Assembly: GCA_002305765.1 (NCBI GenBank)
Contig: DBQU01000026.1
Span: 1 to 61,672 of the forward strand
Length of the DNA: 61,672 nt
Direction: 5' to 3'
Source of the DNA: Deltaproteobacteria bacterium UBA1386
GTDB taxonomy: Bacteria; Desulfobacterota; Syntrophorhabdia; Syntrophorhabdales; Syntrophorhabdaceae
Under the pieces are notes generated by a model. That model was not told the origin of the DNA. It worked only from the letters and a program-made list of their open reading frames with translations, and did no database searches. Positions 1-8,713 of this stretch are shown one piece after another; position 1 is the first letter of the stretch; each line of letters begins with the position of its first letter. Made by a program: the position numbers and the translations under genes.

Positions 1-52
1 ACATTCAACACAGTTGCTGGAACCCTCGAACCGTTTCCTGTCGGGGGCGTAA
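1..52 (+). CDS. C-terminal end of an upstream gene (partial)
   Basis: The frame beginning at base 2 is open and ends in TAA at 50-52, which overlaps the ATG of the next gene (TAATG). Sixteen codons are too few to identify a family. The overlap suggests translational coupling with the HEAT-repeat gene. It could equally be a chance open frame. Confidence 0.3.
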   Translation, partial: HSTQLLEPSNRFLSGA

Positions 53-1038
53 TGGGCGCGATGGATTTTCTGAAAGACGTACACGGAAGACTCCTGGAGT
101 ACTGGATACTTGTCTTCATCCTGTGTATATCGGCGGCAATCGGCCTCGGTCAGCGGTCCCTGTGGGCCGGTGTGCTCACTTTCCTGGGCATCATAGCGGG
201 CATTGCCGCCCTCATCGGCACCGGCGCTTTTTTTGGAAGGCTCGGGTACCGGGGCCGCTTGAGGAAATTGAGAAAGAAGCTTCTGAGCCCCGACCCTCGC
301 ATCCGGTGTGAGGCCGCCGGGGGTCTGGGTGAGCTTTGGCACCGCGGGCAGGAACCCATAGATGACCTCGAGGGGCTGCTCGATGACCCCGATGAGAAGG
401 TTCGATTCCAGGCGGCACTTTCGCTGGCGAATTTCAGGGAGGACGGAGCAGCGGGTGCCGGAGAGCTGGCAAAGCGCGTCGGGACCACCGATCACGCCCT
501 TCGCCTCCAGGCGGTGGATGCCCTGGGGAAGATGGGGGAAGGGGCGAGGGAGGCTCTGCCGGAGCTCCTGGAGGTGCTCTGCGACAGGAACTGGCCCGAC
601 CGGTGGCAGGCAGCGGCCGCGATCGTCTTCCTTCGGCCCGAGGGTCATGATGCCGTATCCGCGCTCGTCAGCGTTCTCGAGGAGGAGGATGGCTATACGG
701 CGGAATGGGCGGCAAAGGCCCTGGGGGTTATTACCCCGGCGGCAACGGATGCCGTGCCGGCCCTTGTGAAGGCCGTCGCGGATAAGGGCCGCGATGTTCG
801 CGGGGCAGCGATGGAATCCCTGGGGGCCATGGGTGAAAAGGCGATACCTGCGGTCGGTGTTCTCACCGGCGCGCTCGGGGATAAGGACAGCTGGATACGG
901 GGCATGGCCGCATCGGCGCTGGGCAACATCGGCCGCGCGGCCGCTGAGGCCGTCCCGAGGCTGAGATCCATGGCGGCCGATCCCGATGAATGGGTCCGTG
1001 AAACGGCAGGAAAGGCACTGGCAAGGATCGAAGGATAG
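52..1038 (+). CDS. Membrane-anchored HEAT-repeat protein
   Basis: This 328-residue protein has two hydrophobic segments near residues 16-35 and 40-62. A basic linker follows, then about seven helical HEAT/PBS-lyase-type repeats from residue 80 to the end, marked by recurring patterns such as AAxALGxxG and DPDExVRxxAAxxL. HEAT repeats are protein-binding scaffolds, so a cytoplasmic adaptor tethered to the inner membrane is likely; no catalytic motif is visible. The ATG at 52 follows GGGGG; the ATG at 61 is an alternative start. The acyl-CoA synthetase gene follows 54 bases downstream on the same strand, but a shared function is not evident. Confidence 0.75.
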   Translation: MGAMDFLKDVHGRLLEYWILVFILCISAAIGLGQRSLWAGVLTFLGIIAGIAALIGTGAFFGRLGYRGRLRKLRKKLLSPDPRIRCEAAGGLGELWHRGQEPIDDLEGLLDDPDEKVRFQAALSLANFREDGAAGAGELAKRVGTTDHALRLQAVDALGKMGEGAREALPELLEVLCDRNWPDRWQAAAAIVFLRPEGHDAVSALVSVLEEEDGYTAEWAAKALGVITPAATDAVPALVKAVADKGRDVRGAAMESLGAMGEKAIPAVGVLTGALGDKDSWIRGMAASALGNIGRAAAEAVPRLRSMAADPDEWVRETAGKALARIEG

Positions 1039-1092
1039 GCGCCGCGATCGCCCGGGAGCAAGGCGGGGACCGTGGTCAAGAGGGAGTCAGGT

Positions 1093-3186
1093 ATGAAGGA
1101 TGAATATTCGTCGCGCGTGTACGACGCGCTCTTCCGGCCCGAAAGCATTGTTGTCATCGGAGGGAGTGAGAGCCTGAGCAAACCCGGAGGAAAGGTGCTC
1201 GCAAATATCGTCGAGCATCACTACCGCGGGACCCTCTGGGTGGTCAATCCCGGCAGCGGTGAGGTGATGGGAGTACCCGCGTTTCCGTCGGTGACGGACC
1301 TTCCCGGGGTCCCGGAGCTCGGGATTATCGCAATCCCGGCGAAACTGGTGGCCGGGGCCCTCGATGATCTCGGCCGCAAGGGGACAAAGGCCGTCGTTAT
1401 CCTTTCGGCCGGTTTTGGCGAGAAGGGAGAGGAGGGTAGGCGGGAGGAGAGGCGCCTGCTGGCCATTGCCGAGGGGTTTGGAATGACGATCATCGGTCCC
1501 AACTGCTCCGGGTTCATGACATTCCATTACAGCGGGAAATTTGCAGGCATCATCCCGGAGCTGAAGCCGAGGACCATCGATTTCATCAGCGGATCCGGCG
1601 CCACCGTGGACCTCGTCATGGAGCAGGCCGTCCTCAGGGGCCTCGCCTTCTGCAACGTCGTGAACGTGGGGAATTCCATACAGACGGGCGTGGAGGACCT
1701 CATCGCCCTCTATGACGAGAACTACGATGTCGAGGGGTCCCCCATCCTGATGGTCTACCTGGAGTCTCTGAAGAAGCCGGCGGTCCTCCTCAGGCACGCG
1801 CGCAGCCTGACACAGAAAGGGTGCGCCATCGTGGGCATCAAGTCTGGCGTCTCCACCTCGGGGGCAAGGGCGGCGGCAAGCCATACCGGCGCCATGGCCA
1901 CCGACGACAGGGCAGTAGAGGCCCTCTTCGACAAGGCGGGTATCATCAGGGTGCGCAGCAAGATGGAGATGATCGATGTCGCATGCTCCCTGCGGGGAAC
2001 GGGCGGGCGGCTTAAGGGCAACCGTGCCTGTGTCATCACCGACGCCGGGGGTCCGGGTGTCATGCTCACCGACGAACTGGAAAGGCAAGGTCTTGTCCTG
2101 CCGCTCCTTGGCGACAGGACGCGCGGCAGGCTGCACGGTATACTCCCCGCTGAGAGCTCCGTTGTGAACCCCATCGACTGTCTCCCATCGAGGACGGCGG
2201 CCCAGATACGGGAGATATTCCAGGTGCTCGCAGAGGAAGAAGGGGGCAATATCGATGTTATTGCCATCCAGGTGGGGAATCCGGGGATTTATCCCAACAG
2301 AGAGATATACCGCGAGGTGGCCCGGGCGATGAAGACATCTCCCATTCCCGTCATCCCGACGCTCAGTTCCGTCACGACCTGCACGGAACCCATCGCTGAG
2401 TTCACGTCAGACGGCAACCTCTGTTTTACCGACGAGGTGAACCTGGGGAGCGCGCTGGGCAAAGTGCTTCATCGCCGGGAGATATTCGAGGTGTCCGGTG
2501 ATCTGAGGAACTACGACCCCGCCGGCATAGGGAATGCGTTGAGGGGACAGCGAGGCGTCCTGCCGGCGCGGACCGTGACGGAGGTCCTGGAAAAAGCGGG
2601 CTTTGTTTTTCCGCCGCAGGTGGAGGCCGTATCCCTCGAGGAGATGAAAGAGGCCTGCGCGAGGATAGGGTACCCCCTGGCCATGAAGGTCCTCGGGCCG
2701 CTGCACAAGAGCGACCTCGGCGGTGTGAAGCTCGGCATCGCGGACGCCGCCGCGGCCGAACGGGCCTGGCATGACCTGACGGGCATCGAGGACGCGCGCG
2801 GTGTCCTCGTCCAACCCATGGTGGAAGGCACGGAAGTCATCCTGGGGGCGAGCCGTGCCGGTGAGCTGGGCCACCTCGTCATGTTCGGGCTCGGCGGGAT
2901 ATATACCGAGGTGCTCAGGGACGTTACCTTTGCCCTTGCCCCTCTTGCCGGGGAGGAATGCCGCGGGATGGTGAAAGGTATTCGTTCTTACCCGATCCTG
3001 GAAGGTGTGCGGGGTCAAAGGGCAGTCTCCGTGGAGCGTCTCGCGGACCACCTTAAGCGTCTTGGCCGCCTCGTCTTCGATTTTCCCGTCATCGGCGAGA
3101 TCGACATCAACCCCCTGAAGGGCAGCGGCGACGAACTGTATGTGGTCGACGCGCGTATTGTCCTTTATGCCGCGCCGCATTCCTGA
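1093..3186 (+). CDS. ADP-forming acyl-CoA synthetase (acetate-CoA ligase type, fused alpha-beta)
   Basis: This family converts an acyl-CoA plus ADP and phosphate to acid, CoA and ATP, conserving energy from acetyl-CoA or aromatic-derived acyl-CoAs in fermenters and syntrophs. The 697-residue protein has a CoA-binding Rossmann domain (about 5-130, with VVIGGSES), two succinyl-CoA-ligase-like domains (about 145-460) and an ATP-grasp domain (about 475-695). The phospho-histidine motif SHTGAMA is present near residue 265. The ATG at 1093 is preferred over the GTG at 1072 because GGGAG lies at the right distance. Substrate cannot be told from sequence; acetyl-CoA is the default guess. Confidence 0.85.
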   Translation: MKDEYSSRVYDALFRPESIVVIGGSESLSKPGGKVLANIVEHHYRGTLWVVNPGSGEVMGVPAFPSVTDLPGVPELGIIAIPAKLVAGALDDLGRKGTKAVVILSAGFGEKGEEGRREERRLLAIAEGFGMTIIGPNCSGFMTFHYSGKFAGIIPELKPRTIDFISGSGATVDLVMEQAVLRGLAFCNVVNVGNSIQTGVEDLIALYDENYDVEGSPILMVYLESLKKPAVLLRHARSLTQKGCAIVGIKSGVSTSGARAAASHTGAMATDDRAVEALFDKAGIIRVRSKMEMIDVACSLRGTGGRLKGNRACVITDAGGPGVMLTDELERQGLVLPLLGDRTRGRLHGILPAESSVVNPIDCLPSRTAAQIREIFQVLAEEEGGNIDVIAIQVGNPGIYPNREIYREVARAMKTSPIPVIPTLSSVTTCTEPIAEFTSDGNLCFTDEVNLGSALGKVLHRREIFEVSGDLRNYDPAGIGNALRGQRGVLPARTVTEVLEKAGFVFPPQVEAVSLEEMKEACARIGYPLAMKVLGPLHKSDLGGVKLGIADAAAAERAWHDLTGIEDARGVLVQPMVEGTEVILGASRAGELGHLVMFGLGGIYTEVLRDVTFALAPLAGEECRGMVKGIRSYPILEGVRGQRAVSVERLADHLKRLGRLVFDFPVIGEIDINPLKGSGDELYVVDARIVLYAAPHS

Positions 3187-3190
3187 AATG

Positions 3191-3229
3191 AAAAAGGCCG
3201 GCCCCATAATAACGGGAGACCGACCTTTT
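3191..3229 (-). terminator. Rho-independent terminator of the glutamine synthetase gene
   Basis: Read on the minus strand, AAAAGGTCGGTC pairs with GGCCGGCCTTTTT using two G-U wobbles and is followed by a T run. It lies 17 bases past the glnN stop. On the plus strand the same bases make C-A mismatches, so it acts mainly for the minus strand. Confidence 0.75.
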
Positions 3230-3246
3230 GTGTCTGTCCTGCAGTC

Positions 3247-5343
3247 TTACAGTTTGAAGAGAAGGTCCGTGTACGTCGGAACGGGCCACGTATCGGCAGG
3301 GACAAGCATCTCGAGGCTGTCGATATCCGCGCGCAGCGCCTGGACCGTGGCGAAGACCTTGTCACGGTAGCTCTCGGCCTGTTTCACGGTGTCGCTGACA
3401 GCCTGCGCCTTTTCGACCGCAGCTTCCAGTTTGCCGAGGTTTTTGTACGCCGAATTGAGAATGGCGCTGAGCTTTTTCAGTATGTCTTCCGGAACAGCGG
3501 CAGGACCCTTGACGGATTTGAGGTCGTCTATGGAATCGGCGAGGAAGGTCGCGTATTCGAGGGCCGCGGGAATGAACTGCTTCCTCACCATGTCGATGGC
3601 GACGCGCGCCTCGATATTGATCTGTTTCGCATAGGTCTCGACGTAGATATCGTAGCGGGAATGGAGCTCCTTGCGCGAGAGGACGTCGTACTTTTCGAAG
3701 AGCTTGAAGGCCTTGTCCGTCACGAATGCCTTGAGCGCGTCGACGGTGTTGGCCACGTTCGGGAGGCCTCTCTTTTCGGCTTCCGCCACCCACTCGTCGG
3801 AGTAGTTGTTCCCGTTGAATATGATCCGGCTGTGTTTCTTCCAGGTGTCCTTTATGATCGCGGCGGCCTCGGCATTCTTGTCCCTGGCCTTTTCCAGTCT
3901 CGTGGCGATCTCGTCGAGGGCCTCGGCGGCTATGGTGTTCAGGGCCACGTTCGATCCCGCTATGGACTGGGCGGAACCTACCATCCTGAACTCGAACTTG
4001 TTACCGGTGAAGGCAAAGGGCGAGGTCCTGTTCCTGTCGGTGTTGTCCCTGGGTATTATCGGCAATGTATCGACGCCGACGCCGACGAATTGTTCGCCCC
4101 TCGATGTGGTCTTTTCGCCTTTGGCGATCTTCTCGAGTATCTCCGTGAGTTCTTCGCCCATGAAGATCGAGATGATCGCGGGCGGTGCCTCGTTCGCCCC
4201 AAGACGGTGGTCGTTCCCGGCGGTGGCGCAGGTCGCCCTCAGGATGTCGGCATGAGTGTCGACGGCCTTGATCATGGCGCAGAGGAACAGCAGGAACTGG
4301 ACGTTCTCGCTGGGCGTACTGCCGGGCTCCAGCAGGTTCTGACCGTCGCTGGTCGAGAGGGACCAGTTGTTGTGCTTGCCCGACCCGTTGATGCCCGCGT
4401 AGGGTTTTTCGTGGAGAAGGCAGACGAGGTCGTTCCTGAAGGCAACCTTCTGCATCGTTTCCATGACGAGCTGGTTGTGATCCGTCGCTATGTTCGTGGT
4501 GTCGAAGATGGGGGCCATTTCGTATTGAGCGGGAGCCACCTCGTTGTGCTTCGTCTTGGAGGTGATGCCCATCTTCCACAGTTCCACGTCGAGGTCGTGC
4601 ATGTAGTCGGAGACGCGGTCCTTGATGGCGCCGAAGTACTGGTCCTCGAGCTCCTGACCCTTGGGCGGGGGCGCGCCGAAGATGGTGCGGCCCGCGAGGA
4701 GCAGATCGAGTCGCTCCATATAGTATTTCTTGTCGACGAGAAAGTATTCCTGCTCGGGGCCCACGGTGGAGGTCACATTCAGGGATGTGGTGTTCCCGAG
4801 CGCCTTCAAGACCCGCAGGGCCTGCCGCGACAAGGCCTTCATGGAGCGCAAGAGCGGGGTCTTCTTGTCGAGGGCCTCTCCCCGGTAGGAGTAGAAGGCG
4901 GTGGGTATGGTGAGCGTCACGTTGCCGCTTTCATCTTCCTTGAGAAAGGCGGGAGACGTGCAATCCCAGGCGGTGTAGCCCCGTGCCTCGAAGGTGGCCC
5001 TCAGGCCGCCGCTCGGGAAGGACGAGGCGTCGGGTTCGCCCTGGACGAGCTGTTTGCCGGAAAACTCCATGATGACGCTGCCGTCGGGGGCAGGGGAGAT
5101 AAAAGAGTCGTGCTTCTCGGCGGTGATGCCCGTCAAGGGCTGGAACCAGTGCGTATAGTGCGTCGCGCCCTTTTCGATGGCCCAGTCTTTCATCGCGTTG
5201 GCCACCACGTCGGCCACATCGGGCCGAAGGGGCGTGCCCTGCTGGATCGTCTTCCGGAGGGCCTTATAGACCTCCTTCGGCAGGCGTTGTTTCATCACCT
5301 TATCGTTGAATACATTGGATCCAAATATCTCTGTAAGTTCCAT
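3247..5343 (-). CDS. glnN: Glutamine synthetase type III (GSIII)
   Basis: This enzyme makes glutamine from glutamate, ammonia and ATP in the cytoplasm. The 698-residue length is that of the GSIII family (about 700-730) rather than GSI (about 470). Visible signatures are the metal-binding stretch GPEQEYFLV, the central GINGSGKHNNWS, the NDHRLGANEAPPAI region and the GSIII C-terminus ending WPVPTYTDLLF. The open frame extends 64 codons further upstream, but the ATG at 5343 is preceded by GAGGAG and starts the family-conserved sequence, so the longer start is rejected. It is a single-gene unit with its own promoter and terminator. Confidence 0.93.
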   Translation of the reverse strand: MELTEIFGSNVFNDKVMKQRLPKEVYKALRKTIQQGTPLRPDVADVVANAMKDWAIEKGATHYTHWFQPLTGITAEKHDSFISPAPDGSVIMEFSGKQLVQGEPDASSFPSGGLRATFEARGYTAWDCTSPAFLKEDESGNVTLTIPTAFYSYRGEALDKKTPLLRSMKALSRQALRVLKALGNTTSLNVTSTVGPEQEYFLVDKKYYMERLDLLLAGRTIFGAPPPKGQELEDQYFGAIKDRVSDYMHDLDVELWKMGITSKTKHNEVAPAQYEMAPIFDTTNIATDHNQLVMETMQKVAFRNDLVCLLHEKPYAGINGSGKHNNWSLSTSDGQNLLEPGSTPSENVQFLLFLCAMIKAVDTHADILRATCATAGNDHRLGANEAPPAIISIFMGEELTEILEKIAKGEKTTSRGEQFVGVGVDTLPIIPRDNTDRNRTSPFAFTGNKFEFRMVGSAQSIAGSNVALNTIAAEALDEIATRLEKARDKNAEAAAIIKDTWKKHSRIIFNGNNYSDEWVAEAEKRGLPNVANTVDALKAFVTDKAFKLFEKYDVLSRKELHSRYDIYVETYAKQINIEARVAIDMVRKQFIPAALEYATFLADSIDDLKSVKGPAAVPEDILKKLSAILNSAYKNLGKLEAAVEKAQAVSDTVKQAESYRDKVFATVQALRADIDSLEMLVPADTWPVPTYTDLLFKL

Positions 5344-5493
5344 TTTAATCCTCCTCACAAGTTGGACCGGACAAAGCCGTATAATAACACTTTCCACCTG
5401 TCTCTGGAAAGGTTTGTTCAGTCCGTATACATTGACTTTGGGTGAACTTCTTTGTTCGGTATGCTTGCTTAGCCCTCGGGGCCGTTGAGGGGA

Positions 5494-5507
5494 ACACATC
5501 AATGTGT
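5494..5507. promoter_or_regulatory. Palindrome at the glnN transcription start
   Basis: ACACATCAATGTGT is a perfect 6-2-6 palindrome lying exactly where transcription from the 5514-5542 promoter would begin. This position fits an operator for a nitrogen-responsive or other dimeric regulator. The regulator is not identifiable. Confidence 0.35.
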
Positions 5508-5513
5508 GTGAAC

Positions 5514-5542
5514 AGTATAATATGATGCTGTTCAACTTACAA
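5514..5542 (-). promoter_or_regulatory. Sigma-70-type promoter for glnN
   Basis: On the minus strand TTGTAA is followed after 17 bases by TATACT. The predicted start near 5507 leaves a leader of about 164 bases before the glnN ATG. Confidence 0.5.
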
Positions 5543-5550
5543 GTAAATTG

Positions 5551-6786
5551 TCAGCGGTTCCGGTAAGACACGTCCTGCCGTGGCATGATCCGATAGATCC
5601 TGTCGTCGTCCTGCCGCGGACTGCCCCGCCCGTCCCTGTTGCTTGTCAGGAAGTACAGATAGCCGTCGGGTCCCTGGACAACGTCGCGGATGCGTCCGTA
5701 ACGTCCTTCCACGTCTCCTGCGACGAACCATCGTTCGATGGCCGTGACGGCATAGCGGTCCCTCTCTCTTCTCAACTTCACGCGGATCAGGGCGTCGCTC
5801 CTCAAGGTCGCGATGAAGAGGTCGTTCTCGAGATGGGAAAGAGGCCCCTTCCTGCAGAACGTGATGCCTCCCGGCGGGGTTGCCCTCTTCCAGACGATGA
5901 TAGGGTCCCTGTATGGTTTGACCGATGGGGCGCCGGCAACCACCGGCCATCCGTAGTTGCCGCCCCTGACGATGATGTTGATCTCGTCGTTGCCGAAAAC
6001 CAGGGATTCACCCGAAGGTCCGTGCTCAGACACGAAAAGCTCCCCCGTGACGGGGTGCCAGGCAAGACCCTGAGGATTGCGATGCCCGTAGGACCAGACC
6101 GGCGAGTTAAAGGGATTGTCGGGAGGGATGACGCCCCCGGGGGTGACCCGCAGGATCTTCCCGTTGAGGGAATTGAGGTCCTGGGCCAGTTTTCTTTCGT
6201 ATTTTTCGCCCGTACAGATGTAGAGCATGCCGTCGGGGCCGAAGGCAATCCTTCCGCCGTTATGGTTCCTGGCCCCCGGTATCCTGTCCAGGATGACCCT
6301 GTCGAAGCGCCCCGTGTCCCCGTCGTCTTTGAAGCGGACCACCCTGTTCATCGTCTCGCCCTTCTCCGTGTAGGTGTACATGGCATACACGTAAGGTTCC
6401 CCGGGAAAGGCCGGATGGACGGCAAGGCCCATCAGGCCGCCTTCGCCGGCGCTCCGGACATCGATCGTCGCCCAGGGGCGGGGCGCAAGGACACCTTTCC
6501 TGATGAGGCGTATCCTGCCCGGTCTCTCGCTGACGAGTGCCCTGCCGTCGGGGAGGAAAACGAGCGACCAGGGCACCTCGAGGCCCGAGATCCACGGCCT
6601 GACAACGATGTTGTCCCCCTCGGGGAGGAACCTGTCCTGCACCGCCTGGGGGACGGGACCCACTTCCAGGGCAACTGCCGGTCGTGCCGCCACAACAAGC
6701 GTGAGGAGGATCGTGACCAGGATGACGGCAATACGTGCCGGCGCTATTGCATTCCCGGGCCGTGATGGAAGGTGGTAGCCTGTCAT
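5551..6786 (-). CDS. Exported PQQ-type sugar (glucose/sorbosone) dehydrogenase
   Basis: This 411-residue protein belongs to the soluble glucose dehydrogenase/YliI family of six-bladed beta-propellers that oxidise aldose sugars with PQQ in the periplasm. An N-terminal signal peptide (hydrophobic about 16-37, ending AVA) is visible. Family motifs include the WSLVFLPDG strand, EGGLMGLAVHP, NHNGGRIAFGPDG, YGHRNPQGLAWHP, EHGPSG and GxNYGWPV. The start is taken at the ATG at 6786 because the upstream ATG at 6798 falls inside the predicted -10 box. Electron acceptor and true substrate are unknown; no PQQ synthesis genes lie nearby. Confidence 0.85.
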   Translation of the reverse strand: MTGYHLPSRPGNAIAPARIAVILVTILLTLVVAARPAVALEVGPVPQAVQDRFLPEGDNIVVRPWISGLEVPWSLVFLPDGRALVSERPGRIRLIRKGVLAPRPWATIDVRSAGEGGLMGLAVHPAFPGEPYVYAMYTYTEKGETMNRVVRFKDDGDTGRFDRVILDRIPGARNHNGGRIAFGPDGMLYICTGEKYERKLAQDLNSLNGKILRVTPGGVIPPDNPFNSPVWSYGHRNPQGLAWHPVTGELFVSEHGPSGESLVFGNDEINIIVRGGNYGWPVVAGAPSVKPYRDPIIVWKRATPPGGITFCRKGPLSHLENDLFIATLRSDALIRVKLRRERDRYAVTAIERWFVAGDVEGRYGRIRDVVQGPDGYLYFLTSNRDGRGSPRQDDDRIYRIMPRQDVSYRNR

Positions 6787-6793
6787 GAAGATA

Positions 6794-6822
6794 ATCATAT
6801 GGACCACCGGTCGATGTGTCAA
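6794..6822 (-). promoter_or_regulatory. Near-consensus sigma-70 promoter, apparently leaderless
   Basis: On the minus strand TTGACA, 17 bases, TATGAT. The predicted start site falls within about two bases of the ATG at 6786, so the sugar dehydrogenase mRNA would have essentially no leader. No Shine-Dalgarno sequence is visible. Confidence 0.6.
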
Positions 6823-7035
6823 CCGGTCGCATCGGTAGCGATCCGTCGAGACTTGTCTTACCTCTCTTCCGGCAGGGTGGGTCATGGGAAGTTTTGCGCT
6901 GGAACCCCGTCAGGAGGCGACTCCATCAACTACTAGAAAAACCGGGACTGTTTAGAACAATAGTACTTAATAACGTTATGAAATGTCACGAAAGTGATTC
7001 TATACGGTCGATGCTTGCGACTATTTTCCCCGGCA

Positions 7036-8115
7036 TCAATAATAGGGGAGTTGTTCGTCGAAACGCTCCTTGCCGTTCCTGTACCACGCGGCAACGTGCT
7101 TGACCGCTTCGACGGCCTTCGTCAGGGCCGCGATGTCGGAATTGAAGCCCTGGTGGGGCTGGACGTAGATGTTGGAACTCCTGTCGATGGACTTCTCAAC
7201 GAGTGCTCTGGCCGCAAGCAGGTTGGCGTCGGTCTCCGCCGGCTGTCCGAGGAGCAGGGCCGAGAACTGCGACTCGTTGCTGAAGACGTCAAGACCGATC
7301 CCCGTTATCCTTCCCGAGCGATAGAGGTCGAGAAGCACCGATTCGGGGGCGATCTCCCCGCGGGTCACATTGATGAAGATGAGGTTCTTCTTCGCCTGGG
7401 AGAGATATTCCTTCGAGAAGTATCCCATGTTGTAGAACCTGCTCTCCGGATTCCTCGTCAGGTTCATGGCATTGACGATGATATCGCTGGACCGGATGGC
7501 TTCATCCTTCGAAACGAACCGGACCGAGCCTCCGTAAAGACGGTCGAGTTCCTCCCGCCTGACGTCGACTCCCTGTACGGTCAGGCCGTTGGCTTCGGCA
7601 AGTTCGTATGTCCTCTTGCCTATCTTGCCGACGCCGAACACCGTCAGGACCCTGTGCCTGTCGAGTTCCATGAAGGCCCGGGAATCCTTCCTCTCGAAGG
7701 TGACGGTGTTGAGGGAGTAGTGGTTCAGTTCGCCGGCGGCGGCGTAGAGGAACTTTATGGCCGTCTGGGCAACGGCGTTCACGCAATACTCTCTCAGCGA
7801 GGCGATATTGACCCTGTCGGCGAGGTGTTCGAAATGGTCGTACCCGGCGCTGCGGGTTATCACGCTTTTTCGGCCCCCTTCGAGATACTGTCCGGGAAGA
7901 ACGGAATGCGTTTTTGTGGTGATGATCTCCGGGAGGGTCGTCCCGGGGTCGTCCCTGAGGTATTCCTGGAGGTTCTTCGGGGTTATGAGATATGTGTGCC
8001 CTTCGGGGATCTCTTTCCGGGCCATCGCCCTCTGTATCTCCTCCTCGAGATGCCGGGCCTCGGGCCCCAGGGCTTCGAAATGCATGACGTCGTACGAACT
8101 CTTCTGTTCTTTCAC
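7036..8115 (-). CDS. D-isomer-specific 2-hydroxyacid dehydrogenase family protein
   Basis: NAD-dependent oxidoreductase of the D-lactate/phosphoglycerate dehydrogenase family, 359 residues. The nucleotide-binding glycine motif is GVGKIG near residue 170. NVTRGEI carries the substrate Arg, the DVFSNE segment the Glu, and PHQGFNS the catalytic His. A GTG start at 8115 is used because GGAG lies five bases upstream. Substrate is unknown; the N-terminal substrate domain is not close to classical SerA or LdhA. It appears to be a single gene. Confidence 0.8.
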   Translation of the reverse strand: MKEQKSSYDVMHFEALGPEARHLEEEIQRAMARKEIPEGHTYLITPKNLQEYLRDDPGTTLPEIITTKTHSVLPGQYLEGGRKSVITRSAGYDHFEHLADRVNIASLREYCVNAVAQTAIKFLYAAAGELNHYSLNTVTFERKDSRAFMELDRHRVLTVFGVGKIGKRTYELAEANGLTVQGVDVRREELDRLYGGSVRFVSKDEAIRSSDIIVNAMNLTRNPESRFYNMGYFSKEYLSQAKKNLIFINVTRGEIAPESVLLDLYRSGRITGIGLDVFSNESQFSALLLGQPAETDANLLAARALVEKSIDRSSNIYVQPHQGFNSDIAALTKAVEAVKHVAAWYRNGKERFDEQLPYY

Positions 8116-8263
8116 GTGTGCTCCGGTGAGGTTTTATTTGATTCCTGAGCATCTATTGTCTCGCAATCGTTGGATTTTTTCAATCTAAATCGGGAGGTGT
8201 TTTTCCTTCCCACCAGTGCCTGATTTCTGTATATTACTGCAGCGGAATCATCGGGAGAAAGAA

Positions 8264-8590
8264 ATGAAGACCATCATGCTTCTGACCGTTTCCAACGTGT
8301 TCATGACCTTTGCCTGGTACGGGCATCTGCGATACAAGGACTCCTCCCTGTGGAAAGTGATACTTGTGAGCTGGCTCATCGCCTTTGCGGAGTACTGCTT
8401 TCAGGTCCCCGCCAACCGCATCGGTCATTATCAGTTCTCCGCGGCACAGCTGAAGATCATCCAGGAGGTCATAACCCTCATTGTATTTGCCGTGTTCTCT
8501 CTTCTGTATCTCAAGGAAGAGTTCAGATGGAACTACCTCATCGCCTTCGCACTGATGGCGGGAGCGGTGTTCTTCATGTTCAGGGACTGA
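8264..8590 (+). CDS. DMT-like small membrane protein (DUF486 family)
   Basis: A 108-residue protein with four predicted transmembrane helices, matching the DUF486 family of small drug/metabolite-transporter-like proteins. Recognisable conserved parts are the FMTFAWYGH segment and the QVPANRIGH loop followed by AQLKIIQEV. The ATG at 8264 is chosen over an upstream frame extension because GGGAGAAAGAA precedes it and it begins the first helix. Transport function has not been defined for the family as far as I know. Confidence 0.85.
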   Translation: MKTIMLLTVSNVFMTFAWYGHLRYKDSSLWKVILVSWLIAFAEYCFQVPANRIGHYQFSAAQLKIIQEVITLIVFAVFSLLYLKEEFRWNYLIAFALMAGAVFFMFRD

Positions 8591-8707
8591 GAGACGGTTC
8601 AAGAGTTCAAGGGTTCAAGAGTTCAAGAGTAAAAGGGCACCGGCGCCTTTGGCCGGTGTGCGAATTGTGTTGACAGCCGACCCCCCTTCGCGGTCTTTCC
8701 CTTGAAC
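8591..8707. repeat. Word-type inverted repeat A (GTTCAAG) with hairpin
   Basis: The left arm (8591-8629) is GAGACGG followed by four spaced copies of GTTCAAG. The right arm (about 8693-8707) carries CCCTTGAACCC next to CGGTCTTT. Between them a perfect 7-bp hairpin CACCGGC/GCCGGTG sits at 8638-8658. The spacer separates two converging genes, so bidirectional termination is possible. It is one of a set of similarly built elements in this window. Confidence 0.6.
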
Positions 8708-8713
8708 CCTTTT

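Noticed and set aside
3661..5445. 594-codon plus-strand open frame
   Set aside because: It is antisense to glutamine synthetase, which has full family motifs; the plus frame gives low-complexity Gly/Val/Arg-rich protein with no recognisable fold.
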